64,000 bases of DNA from NCBI RefSeq assembly GCF_014397245.1, contig NZ_JACLHY010000003.1, positions 1 to 64,000 on the forward strand, read 5' to 3'. The notes below the pieces were generated by a model. It saw nothing but the letters and a program-made list of their open reading frames with translations. It made no database searches and was not told where the DNA came from. The stretch comes from Arenibacter arenosicollis. GTDB taxonomy: Bacteria > Bacteroidota > Bacteroidia > Flavobacteriales > Flavobacteriaceae. The position numbers and the translations under genes are program-made. Below are positions 43,668 to 51,974 of the stretch, piece after piece (within the stretch, counting starts at the first letter, position 1; every line of letters begins with the position of its first letter).

Positions 43668-45062
43668 TTATTTCAACTCCCAATCATCCGTTCTAAAGGC
43701 AGATGCGGGCAAGCCAGCAGAATTATATAGATTGGGCAATGCGCCATTGGTAAAGGCAAATCGGACCGCCACTGGATTTTTAACCTTCGAAGAAGAAACC
43801 ACTACCGTATTGCCATTAATTTTAGCCTTTGCAGGATAAAATTCCTTGTCTTCCCCTGCGATATAAAATTCGCGCAACTCCTTGCCATTCTGCTTCAATC
43901 CCTTATCGGCATGATTAAATTGAAGTACTATTTTTTTGTTCCTAATTTCCATAGACTCGTAGACCGGTCCCGAATATTCCAGCCCCTCTTTTCCATAGGT
44001 TTTGGCCAAGGCCCAAAGCGCCAAACGATGCCCTACGTCTTGTTTGTTTGTAGGGTGTATATTTTCCAAATTTCCAATATCATTGGTAACCACCATTCCC
44101 GTATTGTCTAAATTATTCATGGTATACAATTGCGCGTCCCTAACATGGGCTGCATCCGTCCCTTTAGGGTCGTCATATTTATACGGGGCAATCTGCACAA
44201 AATAAAAGGGTAGTTCCTTGCCCCATTCCTCCCTCCAGGATTTGATCATTAAGGGAAAAGATTTATAATAGGAAACAGGATTTACCCTGTTGGACTCTCC
44301 TTGATACCAAATACAGCCGGCTATATTGAATTTGGTGATAGGGTGAATCATGGCATTATAGGCCAAACCCGGATTGTTGGGCCACCAGGCAACTTCATTC
44401 AGTTTTTTCGCGGCTTCATTTAATTCCGCATCTTCAGTAATCAATTCCTTTTTCAACCAAACCTCCACTGGCGTGCCTCCCCAACTGGAATTAATCATAC
44501 CTATAGGAACAGCTAAGTTTTGGTGTAATTCCTTACCAAAAAGATAAGCTACGGAACTAAACTTCTCCATGGTTTCTGGGGTACAGACCTCCCATTTTCC
44601 TTTCAATTGATCTTGGGGATTGTCCGATATCTGCTGTGCTACCTGAAAGAAGCGTATCTCTGGATAGTTGGCGTTTTTTATTTCCTCCTCTACATTGTCC
44701 AATCCATTTTTTGGGGTCCACTGCATATTGCTTTGGCCCGATCCCAACCAAACCTCTCCAAGGAGAACATTCTTTAACTCCAATTTTTCATGGCCTTCTA
44801 CCATAACGCTATAGGCCCCTCCAGCTTTTGGTGTAGGCAATTGCAATGACCAAACCCCTTGAAAGGCCTTGGTGGTCACTTTTTCATTATTCCAAGTACC
44901 ATAAACCGTAATCTCCTCACTGGTAGCCGTGGTCCATCCCCATATGGTAACGTTCGACTCTTGTTGGAGTACCATATTATCCGAAAGAATGGAAGGAAGC
45001 CAAATTTCTCCATAAGAATTGGCTACGGATAGCAAAAGCAGTAATCCCAATAATTTTTTCAT
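43668..45062 (-). CDS. Sialate O-acetylesterase-like carbohydrate esterase (SASA domain)
   Basis: 464 residues with a signal peptide (about 1-18). The N-terminal beta domain (20-100) precedes the SGNH/SASA fold with the nucleophile S111 in GSGQSNMQW and CIWYQGESNR in the middle. The family deacetylates sialic acids or, in many plant and algal glycan loci, acetylated polysaccharides. With no sialic-acid genes nearby, acetyl removal from the locus glycan is the better reading. It lies 7 bp after the multidomain esterase. Confidence 0.9.
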   Translation of the reverse strand: MKKLLGLLLLLSVANSYGEIWLPSILSDNMVLQQESNVTIWGWTTATSEEITVYGTWNNEKVTTKAFQGVWSLQLPTPKAGGAYSVMVEGHEKLELKNVLLGEVWLGSGQSNMQWTPKNGLDNVEEEIKNANYPEIRFFQVAQQISDNPQDQLKGKWEVCTPETMEKFSSVAYLFGKELHQNLAVPIGMINSSWGGTPVEVWLKKELITEDAELNEAAKKLNEVAWWPNNPGLAYNAMIHPITKFNIAGCIWYQGESNRVNPVSYYKSFPLMIKSWREEWGKELPFYFVQIAPYKYDDPKGTDAAHVRDAQLYTMNNLDNTGMVVTNDIGNLENIHPTNKQDVGHRLALWALAKTYGKEGLEYSGPVYESMEIRNKKIVLQFNHADKGLKQNGKELREFYIAGEDKEFYPAKAKINGNTVVVSSSKVKNPVAVRFAFTNGALPNLYNSAGLPASAFRTDDWELK

Positions 45063-45069
45063 AATATTT

Positions 45070-47205
45070 CTATTTAGTGGCTATAAAATAATTCTCCCTA
45101 ATAAATTTACCCCAAACCTTATATCCTTCGGGCAATAAATGTATCCCATCTTGGGAATATAAATCTGCCCTTAAAAACCCCTTTTCATCAGATAACTCAT
45201 TGATTATATTGTAATAGAATACATTTTTGTCGTTTCCAAAGTCCTTGATCAAGGAGTGAATTTTATTGTATTTCTCCCGTCTATCCGTATTTGGATCCAG
45301 ACCTGTGGGCAGTGGGCCAAATAACATTATTTTTGTAGAAGGTGAAAATTTTTCGAGCACAACTTTCAAAACCTCACGAATCCCATCAAAAATTTCCTCC
45401 GCTGTATTTTCCCCAAAATTATTGACACCTATGCCCAAAATTACCACCTTTGGTTGAGCAGATTCGTAGTTCGCATTATTTAAGCGATACAATAAGTGTT
45501 GTGTCCGGTCCCCTGAAATGCCGGCACCGATCCAGTTTAAATCCTTAAAATAAAGATCTGCAGCTTCTTTACCAGGGGCATAGGTGACATTAGGCCTATT
45601 TCCACCCCACCCTTGGGTAATGGAATTCCCAATAAGTAGTATATCATTTTCTTTCGATGCTAGGCACAAGGAATCAATATCATTGGCCTGAGCCCACCAA
45701 TCTTTACCTTCTTTCCACCCTGCTGCTGAACGAAATTCGGCACTCGGAGCAGGAACTATAGCAAAATTCAACTTTTGATCAGTGGCCCTAAGGATAAAAT
45801 CGACAATCGGACTGGGGTTCTCCAAGCTATGGGGATGATGCCCAATGCCTTTCTTGTAAATCACTTCTATTGTGCCCCCATGGGCTTTGATACCATCCTC
45901 AAAAGGCTTAGTGTTTTCTTCGATAGGCACCACGGCGTCGGCTGCACCACATACGTGCATCATGGGATAACCACCTTTCGCAATAGATTCTATCTTTTGT
46001 ATCGGGTTTCCATTAAATTTGGATATATCTTTTTCGGTTTTTAAGTGGTAAACCTTTTTAAATGCTTCCCAATCCGAGGTACTGCCTTTACCTTTTCCCA
46101 ATCCTCCAGGCCAGCTCTTGCCATCCAACACAGGGGCATCGGCATAGACACAGGCAACTTTTTCAGGATTTTTATCGGCCCAATTATAAATTATCAAGCC
46201 CCCTCTACTCATACCCTCCAATACCACCTTTTTTGATAGTCCTGTTTGGGTCATTAGTCTATAAAATTCATCCCACCGCTTCACGGCTTTTGGACCCCCA
46301 AACAAATTGGCAACATCACAATAGGCAATATGAAATCCCCTTTCCAATAAGGCAATATCCGTTTGCGGCTCATGTCCCCAAAATCTTGCCCGCAATACCC
46401 AAGGCGCACCGGGTGCCACTTTCTTGGGCCGTACAATTTTACATGAAGCGCCCATAAATTCAAAATTAGTAAGAGGAAAACCATAAAAATTTTCGGTTTC
46501 AAGTACCTTTATTTCCTTGGATTTTAGCGCATCTATGGTTTCCATTTCCTTTTGCACTACCGACTCATATAATCGCTTTGCAATCACCGTTGCCCCCAAA
46601 GAAGAAGGATGTACCATATCAGGTAATAAACCAGGTTGATTTATAAAAAGCTGATATAAATCCAACACTTCCGAATTGGTCTTAAACGCAACCGAACGGG
46701 TAATTGGTGTAATCTTATTTTTGATGACCTCGTTCCAAATCCCAATAGTATCCGTGGTAAATGCTGGTACAGGAAGCAATAGAACAATCCGTGCCCTTTT
46801 ATTTTCCTTTTTAAAGCTATTGACCAATTCAATATAATCCGCCTCAAAATCGTCTAAATGACCCCGATTCTGCAACTTACTGTCATTGGTCCCCAATTTT
46901 ATAAAAACAATATCTGGCTTAAATTCCAAAGCATTGGAATAAGCCTCTGTTTCCCAATATGGTTTGTCTCCCTTTTTTAAAAGAGTACGCCCGCTAACCC
47001 CGAAATTGCGAACCTGATATTGGTCGCCCAACATGGCCTGCAATTGTTCTGGATAGGCATTATTTTCCTTATTGGCCACCTTCGAGCCATAAGTGACACT
47101 GTTTCCTATACATGCAATTTTTACGGAATCCTGAAAGGTAGCACCTGTGGATTTGCCCATTAAAAACATTCCTAAAAGTAAAAAAAATACCTGCTTCCTT
47201 ATCAT
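45070..47205 (-). CDS. Three-domain esterase: SGNH + alpha/beta hydrolase + SGNH
   Basis: 711 residues with a signal peptide (about 1-21). Domain 1 (28-215) is a GDSL/SGNH esterase: S36 in CIGNSVTYGS, GTNDSK, and D196/H199 in LPDMVHP. Domain 2 (235-475) is an alpha/beta hydrolase with S333 in GMSRGGLI, Asp in GAADAVVP and His in GIGHHPHS. Domain 3 (500-711) is a second SGNH esterase with S528 in LIGNSITQGWGG and DGIHLLPEGY. All three have intact nucleophiles, so up to three ester-cleaving sites are on one chain. Acetyl or other acyl groups of the glycan are probable targets. Confidence 0.85.
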   Translation of the reverse strand: MIRKQVFFLLLGMFLMGKSTGATFQDSVKIACIGNSVTYGSKVANKENNAYPEQLQAMLGDQYQVRNFGVSGRTLLKKGDKPYWETEAYSNALEFKPDIVFIKLGTNDSKLQNRGHLDDFEADYIELVNSFKKENKRARIVLLLPVPAFTTDTIGIWNEVIKNKITPITRSVAFKTNSEVLDLYQLFINQPGLLPDMVHPSSLGATVIAKRLYESVVQKEMETIDALKSKEIKVLETENFYGFPLTNFEFMGASCKIVRPKKVAPGAPWVLRARFWGHEPQTDIALLERGFHIAYCDVANLFGGPKAVKRWDEFYRLMTQTGLSKKVVLEGMSRGGLIIYNWADKNPEKVACVYADAPVLDGKSWPGGLGKGKGSTSDWEAFKKVYHLKTEKDISKFNGNPIQKIESIAKGGYPMMHVCGAADAVVPIEENTKPFEDGIKAHGGTIEVIYKKGIGHHPHSLENPSPIVDFILRATDQKLNFAIVPAPSAEFRSAAGWKEGKDWWAQANDIDSLCLASKENDILLIGNSITQGWGGNRPNVTYAPGKEAADLYFKDLNWIGAGISGDRTQHLLYRLNNANYESAQPKVVILGIGVNNFGENTAEEIFDGIREVLKVVLEKFSPSTKIMLFGPLPTGLDPNTDRREKYNKIHSLIKDFGNDKNVFYYNIINELSDEKGFLRADLYSQDGIHLLPEGYKVWGKFIRENYFIATK

Positions 47206-47239
47206 ATCATCTCTTCACAAACCGTTCTAACTGTCAATT

Positions 47240-49393
47240 TCATTTGGTTTTAAATTCCCAAATTACTTTTTTGTTGTAACCATAAGGCTTCCCTTTTTCC
47301 GGACTGTCTATAGTACCTCTTAGGTTTCCTTTTTTATCTCTTTTTACTTGAATATCTACCTTTGAATATTGGCCCCTTTCAAAATCGAAGCTTAAGCCAT
47401 CGTCATCATAAAGGGTAAACTCCCCGTCCTTTGTACCATAATGTCGAATGATTAGGTCCACCTTCTCACCCAATTTAGGTGCTTGTCTTTGAATAGGTCG
47501 CATAGGAATTATACCGCCATCCCTCACATATAATGGTATTTTTTCCAATCCGGGAGCTACTGAAATTATCTCATTTTCTCCAACGAATTTGCCAGCGTAA
47601 AAATCGAACCATTTGCCAGCGGGAAGGATAACTTTCCTTTCCTTCTCCCCTTCAAACATAGGGGCCACCAACATATTGTCGCCCATCATGTATTGATCTT
47701 TAATTTCACTTTTAACGGCCACCTTATAGGGATTGTCGGTTGAATCCAATTGACCTTCAGCTACATCCTGGTCATAAGAAAAGCCCTCTACCAAATTCAT
47801 GGCCCTAAATGGAGGCAAGCCTTCAAAATGATATTGGGAAAAGGCGGTGTAGATATACGGCAATAATTGCATCCTTAAGTTAGCCACGTCCCTAACGGCA
47901 GCTTCCACTTCGGGAAAGGACCAAGGTTTGGTTCCATCTGCCCATGCATTCAGCATAGCCATTGGCGAAAAACAAACGGATTGCATTCTGCGTAACCACT
48001 CTTCAGCTGTTTTTGAAGCACGTACCTCGGGAGTCCATAACACTCCAATAAAACTGCTATTTACTAGGGCTGTTATAAAATCTTTATGACTGTAATAATC
48101 GTTATAAATTACATAGGGCAATGCACTGGCTCCAGCATTGGAAGCCCTTACCAGACCGTAAGTTCTCTGATTCTTTTCCTTGAACCATTTAGCGGTCATA
48201 TCCTGGATCAGCAGGCCGTAGACCTGTCTCATTTGTTCACCACTATAACCAGAGGGAAATGTAGCTACGTCTGGCCACACCCAAAAGTCATAGCCATCAA
48301 CCTCATCTATTTTATAACCGCTGACACCTATGTTTAAATGATTTTCAACAAAGTGCGCTTTAAAAATATCACGGGTTTCCTGAAGCATCAAATCGGGAAC
48401 AATGCCATTCCAAACCGTATGGGAGGCTGAAAGATCTTTCATTTTGGGATACAATGACCCAACCGGGGACACATAGGGATTCAACCATAAATTGGTGCGA
48501 ATACCTTGATCAAGCAATTCTTTATTGAATTTTTTCGGGTCTGGAAACCTTGTCTTGTCCCATTCAAAGGTACAGGGATAGGACATACTGTGCCAACCTG
48601 GCTCCACACCAATAAAATCTAAGGGAAAATCGTGATCTTCAAATTCCTTGACTTCCCTAACAATATCGTACTGACTATATAGTGTAGGTACTCTCTGGGT
48701 AAATCCGAGCCCCCATTTGGGAGGAATATAACCGCCGCCGTTAAATAAATTATAGCGTTGTACCGCTTCCATAGGTGAGGAACCCCCATACACATAAACA
48801 TCGGTTCCTTTGGCCGGCACCAAAATTTCGACCGCATCGGAATAAGGTTGGGCCTGCCACTGCCGATCGGTATTCCTATCCCGTAGTACGGGTTTGTCAT
48901 CCGCATCTACCCGGACACCTGTCCCGGCATATACAGTAATATATCTGGCAGCATCAATTAAAACCCCGTACCCTTTTGAGGAAACATAAAACGGAACCGG
49001 GGCATGGGTACGCCCATCATCCCTTCCACCATAATGGTCCACATGTAATTGCATTATGCGACCTCTTTGATGTACCGTCTTAAAATTGAGTCCCAAACCA
49101 TATATTTGCTCCTCCCTTGATAAAGGAAATTGCAAATAGGTCTTTCCATCGATGACCTTGGTTTTAATTTTATCCTTTCCAAAAGGAAAAATTGCTAAAG
49201 GCAATTGACTAAGTGCGTCCTTCTTGGGCTGCACATCAACTGCCTTTAACAAACTAATATCCTCTGGTTCCCCAACACTGGCTTTCCAAATTCCATTTTC
49301 AATTTCGGTCCATTTTAATTCTTGCCCTATAACTTGATGGCTACATACCGAAAGCAGAGCGCATATAACGATGAAATGGAAGTTGGAAGTCAT
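47240..49393 (-). CDS. GH31-family alpha-glycosidase
   Basis: 717 residues with a signal peptide (about 1-24). The N-terminal beta-sandwich (25-225) leads to the barrel PPKWGLGFTQR, with the catalytic nucleophile D363 in SGYKIDEVDGYDFW and an acid/base Asp in the region after YGLVRASNAG. The C-terminal beta domains (about 575-717) are typical. GH31 includes alpha-glucosidase, alpha-xylosidase and alpha-galactosidase; the specificity cannot be told. Its presence suggests the glycan carries a non-fucose side sugar. It lies 32 bp after the FAH gene. Confidence 0.9.
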   Translation of the reverse strand: MTSNFHFIVICALLSVCSHQVIGQELKWTEIENGIWKASVGEPEDISLLKAVDVQPKKDALSQLPLAIFPFGKDKIKTKVIDGKTYLQFPLSREEQIYGLGLNFKTVHQRGRIMQLHVDHYGGRDDGRTHAPVPFYVSSKGYGVLIDAARYITVYAGTGVRVDADDKPVLRDRNTDRQWQAQPYSDAVEILVPAKGTDVYVYGGSSPMEAVQRYNLFNGGGYIPPKWGLGFTQRVPTLYSQYDIVREVKEFEDHDFPLDFIGVEPGWHSMSYPCTFEWDKTRFPDPKKFNKELLDQGIRTNLWLNPYVSPVGSLYPKMKDLSASHTVWNGIVPDLMLQETRDIFKAHFVENHLNIGVSGYKIDEVDGYDFWVWPDVATFPSGYSGEQMRQVYGLLIQDMTAKWFKEKNQRTYGLVRASNAGASALPYVIYNDYYSHKDFITALVNSSFIGVLWTPEVRASKTAEEWLRRMQSVCFSPMAMLNAWADGTKPWSFPEVEAAVRDVANLRMQLLPYIYTAFSQYHFEGLPPFRAMNLVEGFSYDQDVAEGQLDSTDNPYKVAVKSEIKDQYMMGDNMLVAPMFEGEKERKVILPAGKWFDFYAGKFVGENEIISVAPGLEKIPLYVRDGGIIPMRPIQRQAPKLGEKVDLIIRHYGTKDGEFTLYDDDGLSFDFERGQYSKVDIQVKRDKKGNLRGTIDSPEKGKPYGYNKKVIWEFKTK

Positions 49394-49425
49394 GACGGTT
49401 CGATTGGTTGGTTGGTTTAAGGTTC

Positions 49426-50286
49426 TTATTTCCCGCTATAGGCTTTTGCCGTTTGCTTGGAAGTACCAAGTCCTTCAATTCCCAATTCTACCACATCTCC
49501 TGCTTTTAAGTATTTAGGTGGATTAAATCCAAGGCCCACTCCAAAAGGAGTCCCTGTTGAAATAATATCCCCTGGTAACAAGGTCATAAACTGGCTAATA
49601 TAACTAACCACTTCCTGCACATTAAATATAAAGTCGGAAGTAGAACTGTCCTGTACCTTTTCCCCATTCAATTTTAACCATAAGTTCAGGTTATTGGGAT
49701 CTTTAATTTCATCTTTTGTAGCGATGAAAGGTCCAACTGGCGCAAATGTATCGCAGCTCTTCCCCTTCACCCATTGTCCTTCACGTTCTATTTGAAAGGC
49801 TCTCTCACTGTAGTCGTTGTGCAGCACATATCCGGCAACATGATCTAAAGCATTTTCTTCCGAAACATAAGATGCCTTTTTACCGATTACCACTGCCAAT
49901 TCTACTTCCCAATCAGTTTTTTCACTTCCTTTTGGAATGATAACATCATCATTAGGACCTACTATGGCAGAAGTAGCCTTAAAGAACAATACTGGTTCCT
50001 TAGGTACTGCCATACCACTTTCAGCTGCATGTTTTGCATAGTTAAGACCCACACAAACAATTTTAGACGGTCTAACCAAAGGAGCTCCTAAACGAACGCT
50101 ATCGCCCACCTTAGGACAGCTACTTTCATTTTGTGCCAACCATTTTTTTAATTGCTCAAGTCCGTCTGTTCCAAAGAAATCCTCATTGTAATCCCTTCCG
50201 AAGGCAGATACATCCAATCGGGTACCATTTTCCAATTGAACACCCGGTTTTTCCTTACCTATTTCTCCAAATCTAATTAGTTTCAT
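49426..50286 (-). CDS. Fumarylacetoacetate-hydrolase-family enzyme, likely 2,4-diketo-3-deoxy-L-fuconate hydrolase
   Basis: 286 residues. The FAH fold is marked by VCVGLNYAKHAAESGMAVPK, KTDWEVELAVVIGKKA (metal Glu residues) and PGDIISTGTPFGVG. In the oxidative L-fucose pathway an FAH member cleaves 2,4-diketo-3-deoxy-L-fuconate into pyruvate and L-lactate. Its position in a fucose operon with fuconate dehydratase and an SDR dehydrogenase supports that role. Other FAH reactions on acylpyruvates remain possible. It is cytosolic, with no signal peptide. Confidence 0.85.
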   Translation of the reverse strand: MKLIRFGEIGKEKPGVQLENGTRLDVSAFGRDYNEDFFGTDGLEQLKKWLAQNESSCPKVGDSVRLGAPLVRPSKIVCVGLNYAKHAAESGMAVPKEPVLFFKATSAIVGPNDDVIIPKGSEKTDWEVELAVVIGKKASYVSEENALDHVAGYVLHNDYSERAFQIEREGQWVKGKSCDTFAPVGPFIATKDEIKDPNNLNLWLKLNGEKVQDSSTSDFIFNVQEVVSYISQFMTLLPGDIISTGTPFGVGLGFNPPKYLKAGDVVELGIEGLGTSKQTAKAYSGK

Positions 50287-50378
50287 TTGTTCCTATTTAT
50301 TGAGTTACTATTTATATATAATTTTTGTTTCGGTTTCCAATTTCATAAAATACACATTCAAATAAAGCAATTTTCAAA

Positions 50379-51962
50379 TCAATTATAAAACACTTCCAAT
50401 TGCTTCCAGTCCTTACTTCCGTATCCTTCTTGGTCGTTCTTTTGCTTTTCTCCTGGATTGCTTCTCCCATTTTCTATATAGGAGACCATTAATCTGGTCA
50501 TTGCACTTTCCACTTCATGAAACTGGCCATATACATTATTCTTTTCCTGTGGATCTTTGCTTAGATCGTACAACTGGAATTTTGGAAGATCTTCTATCCC
50601 TTCCGAATTAGGTTTGGGTGCACTCCAACCACCAGATCCAGGGCAAAAAATCATTTTCCAATTATCCTTTCTTATCGCAAAACTGCCGTTGATCGAATGA
50701 TGCACAGTAGCCTCTCTCTTATACTCCTTGGAAGTAGGGTCCTTAAACAAAGGCACCATTGAAAAACTATCCTCCCCTTCAGTATCTGCCAAATCAACAC
50801 CCACTATATCTGCACAGGTAGCCATTAAATCTGTTGTGCAAATGGTTTTATCCGATATCGAATTGGGCTTTATTTTGGCCGGCCATTTTACCATAAACGG
50901 AACTCTATGTCCTCCTTCAAAAATATCGGCCTTATGACCTCTTAAAATTCCATTGGGGCTATGCCCCTTGGCTATCATTTCGTTAATATCGGCCGCAGGG
51001 GAGCAACCATTGTCGCTCGTAAAGATCACAAGTGTATTTTCTTCAATTCCTGCTTCCTTTATAACCGCCGCCAATTGTCCCATATAGGCATCGATCATCA
51101 TCATAAAATCCCCATAAGGATTTAAATCGCTTTTTCCCTGCCATTCCTCCGTGGGGAGAATTGGGGTGTGTGGCGATGGAAGCGCCAAATACAAAAAGAA
51201 GGGATCTTTTCCCTTTGATATATTCTTGATATAATTAAAGGATTTTCTAAAAAAGTTAGGGGTAACGTCGTCAAAAATAAAATCGCTTGCCGTTGGTCCC
51301 TTTCTCCACCATCCATATTTAGTCTTACTTTCCGTAACCGTATCCGGTACCATGGTAGGCATTCCATTTTCCACATACACATATGGCGCCATATCCAGAG
51401 AACCACAATGTCCGTATGAATATGTAAATCCAAGGGTATTGGGAGAGTTACCTACTTTCTTGGAGAAATCTATATTGTCAAAATCCTCTGGATTCCAACC
51501 TTCCCCAGATTCCACATTAGGATCCTTTAGGGCCCAGTCCCATCCCAAATGCCATTTGCCAATAAACGCAGTTTCATAGCCTTCCTTTTTAAGCAAAGAG
51601 GCTACGGTAGTTCTGTTTTTTGGGATCAATGCTTTGGAATTTCCTGTAAGCACACCACTTTTAATGGGACTTCTCCAATTATACCGTCCGGTAATTATTC
51701 CATAGCGCGTTGGGGTACATACCGAAGAAGAGGTATGGGCATCCGTAAATTTCATTCCCGCTGCTCCCAAAGCATCCAGGTTAGGCGTGCTGATCTTTCC
51801 TTCCGGATTGTAGAGACTAATATCTCCATAGCCCAGATCATCGGCCAAAACATATATAATATTAGGGCGCTTTTCCTTTTCTTCCGTACCTTCAAAACTA
51901 AGGCCGTAGACTGCTCCACCGATCAACAAGGCAATTAATATATATTTATACAATGGCTTCAT
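50379..51962 (-). CDS. Type I (formylglycine) sulfatase
   Basis: 527 residues with an N-terminal hydrophobic segment (7-23). PNIIYVLADDLGYGDISLYN (33-52) and the active-site C82-T-P-T-R are intact; FIGKWHLGWDW and FTSDNGCSPA are further family marks. It resembles arylsulfatase A-type carbohydrate sulfatases. It is distinct from the sulfatase at 40717-42276 (different motif, CTPTR versus CSPTR, and length), so the two likely cleave sulfate at different positions. It lies 12 bp after the GH141-like gene. Confidence 0.93.
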   Translation of the reverse strand: MKPLYKYILIALLIGGAVYGLSFEGTEEKEKRPNIIYVLADDLGYGDISLYNPEGKISTPNLDALGAAGMKFTDAHTSSSVCTPTRYGIITGRYNWRSPIKSGVLTGNSKALIPKNRTTVASLLKKEGYETAFIGKWHLGWDWALKDPNVESGEGWNPEDFDNIDFSKKVGNSPNTLGFTYSYGHCGSLDMAPYVYVENGMPTMVPDTVTESKTKYGWWRKGPTASDFIFDDVTPNFFRKSFNYIKNISKGKDPFFLYLALPSPHTPILPTEEWQGKSDLNPYGDFMMMIDAYMGQLAAVIKEAGIEENTLVIFTSDNGCSPAADINEMIAKGHSPNGILRGHKADIFEGGHRVPFMVKWPAKIKPNSISDKTICTTDLMATCADIVGVDLADTEGEDSFSMVPLFKDPTSKEYKREATVHHSINGSFAIRKDNWKMIFCPGSGGWSAPKPNSEGIEDLPKFQLYDLSKDPQEKNNVYGQFHEVESAMTRLMVSYIENGRSNPGEKQKNDQEGYGSKDWKQLEVFYN

Positions 51963-51974
51963 ACGGCTTTGTCT

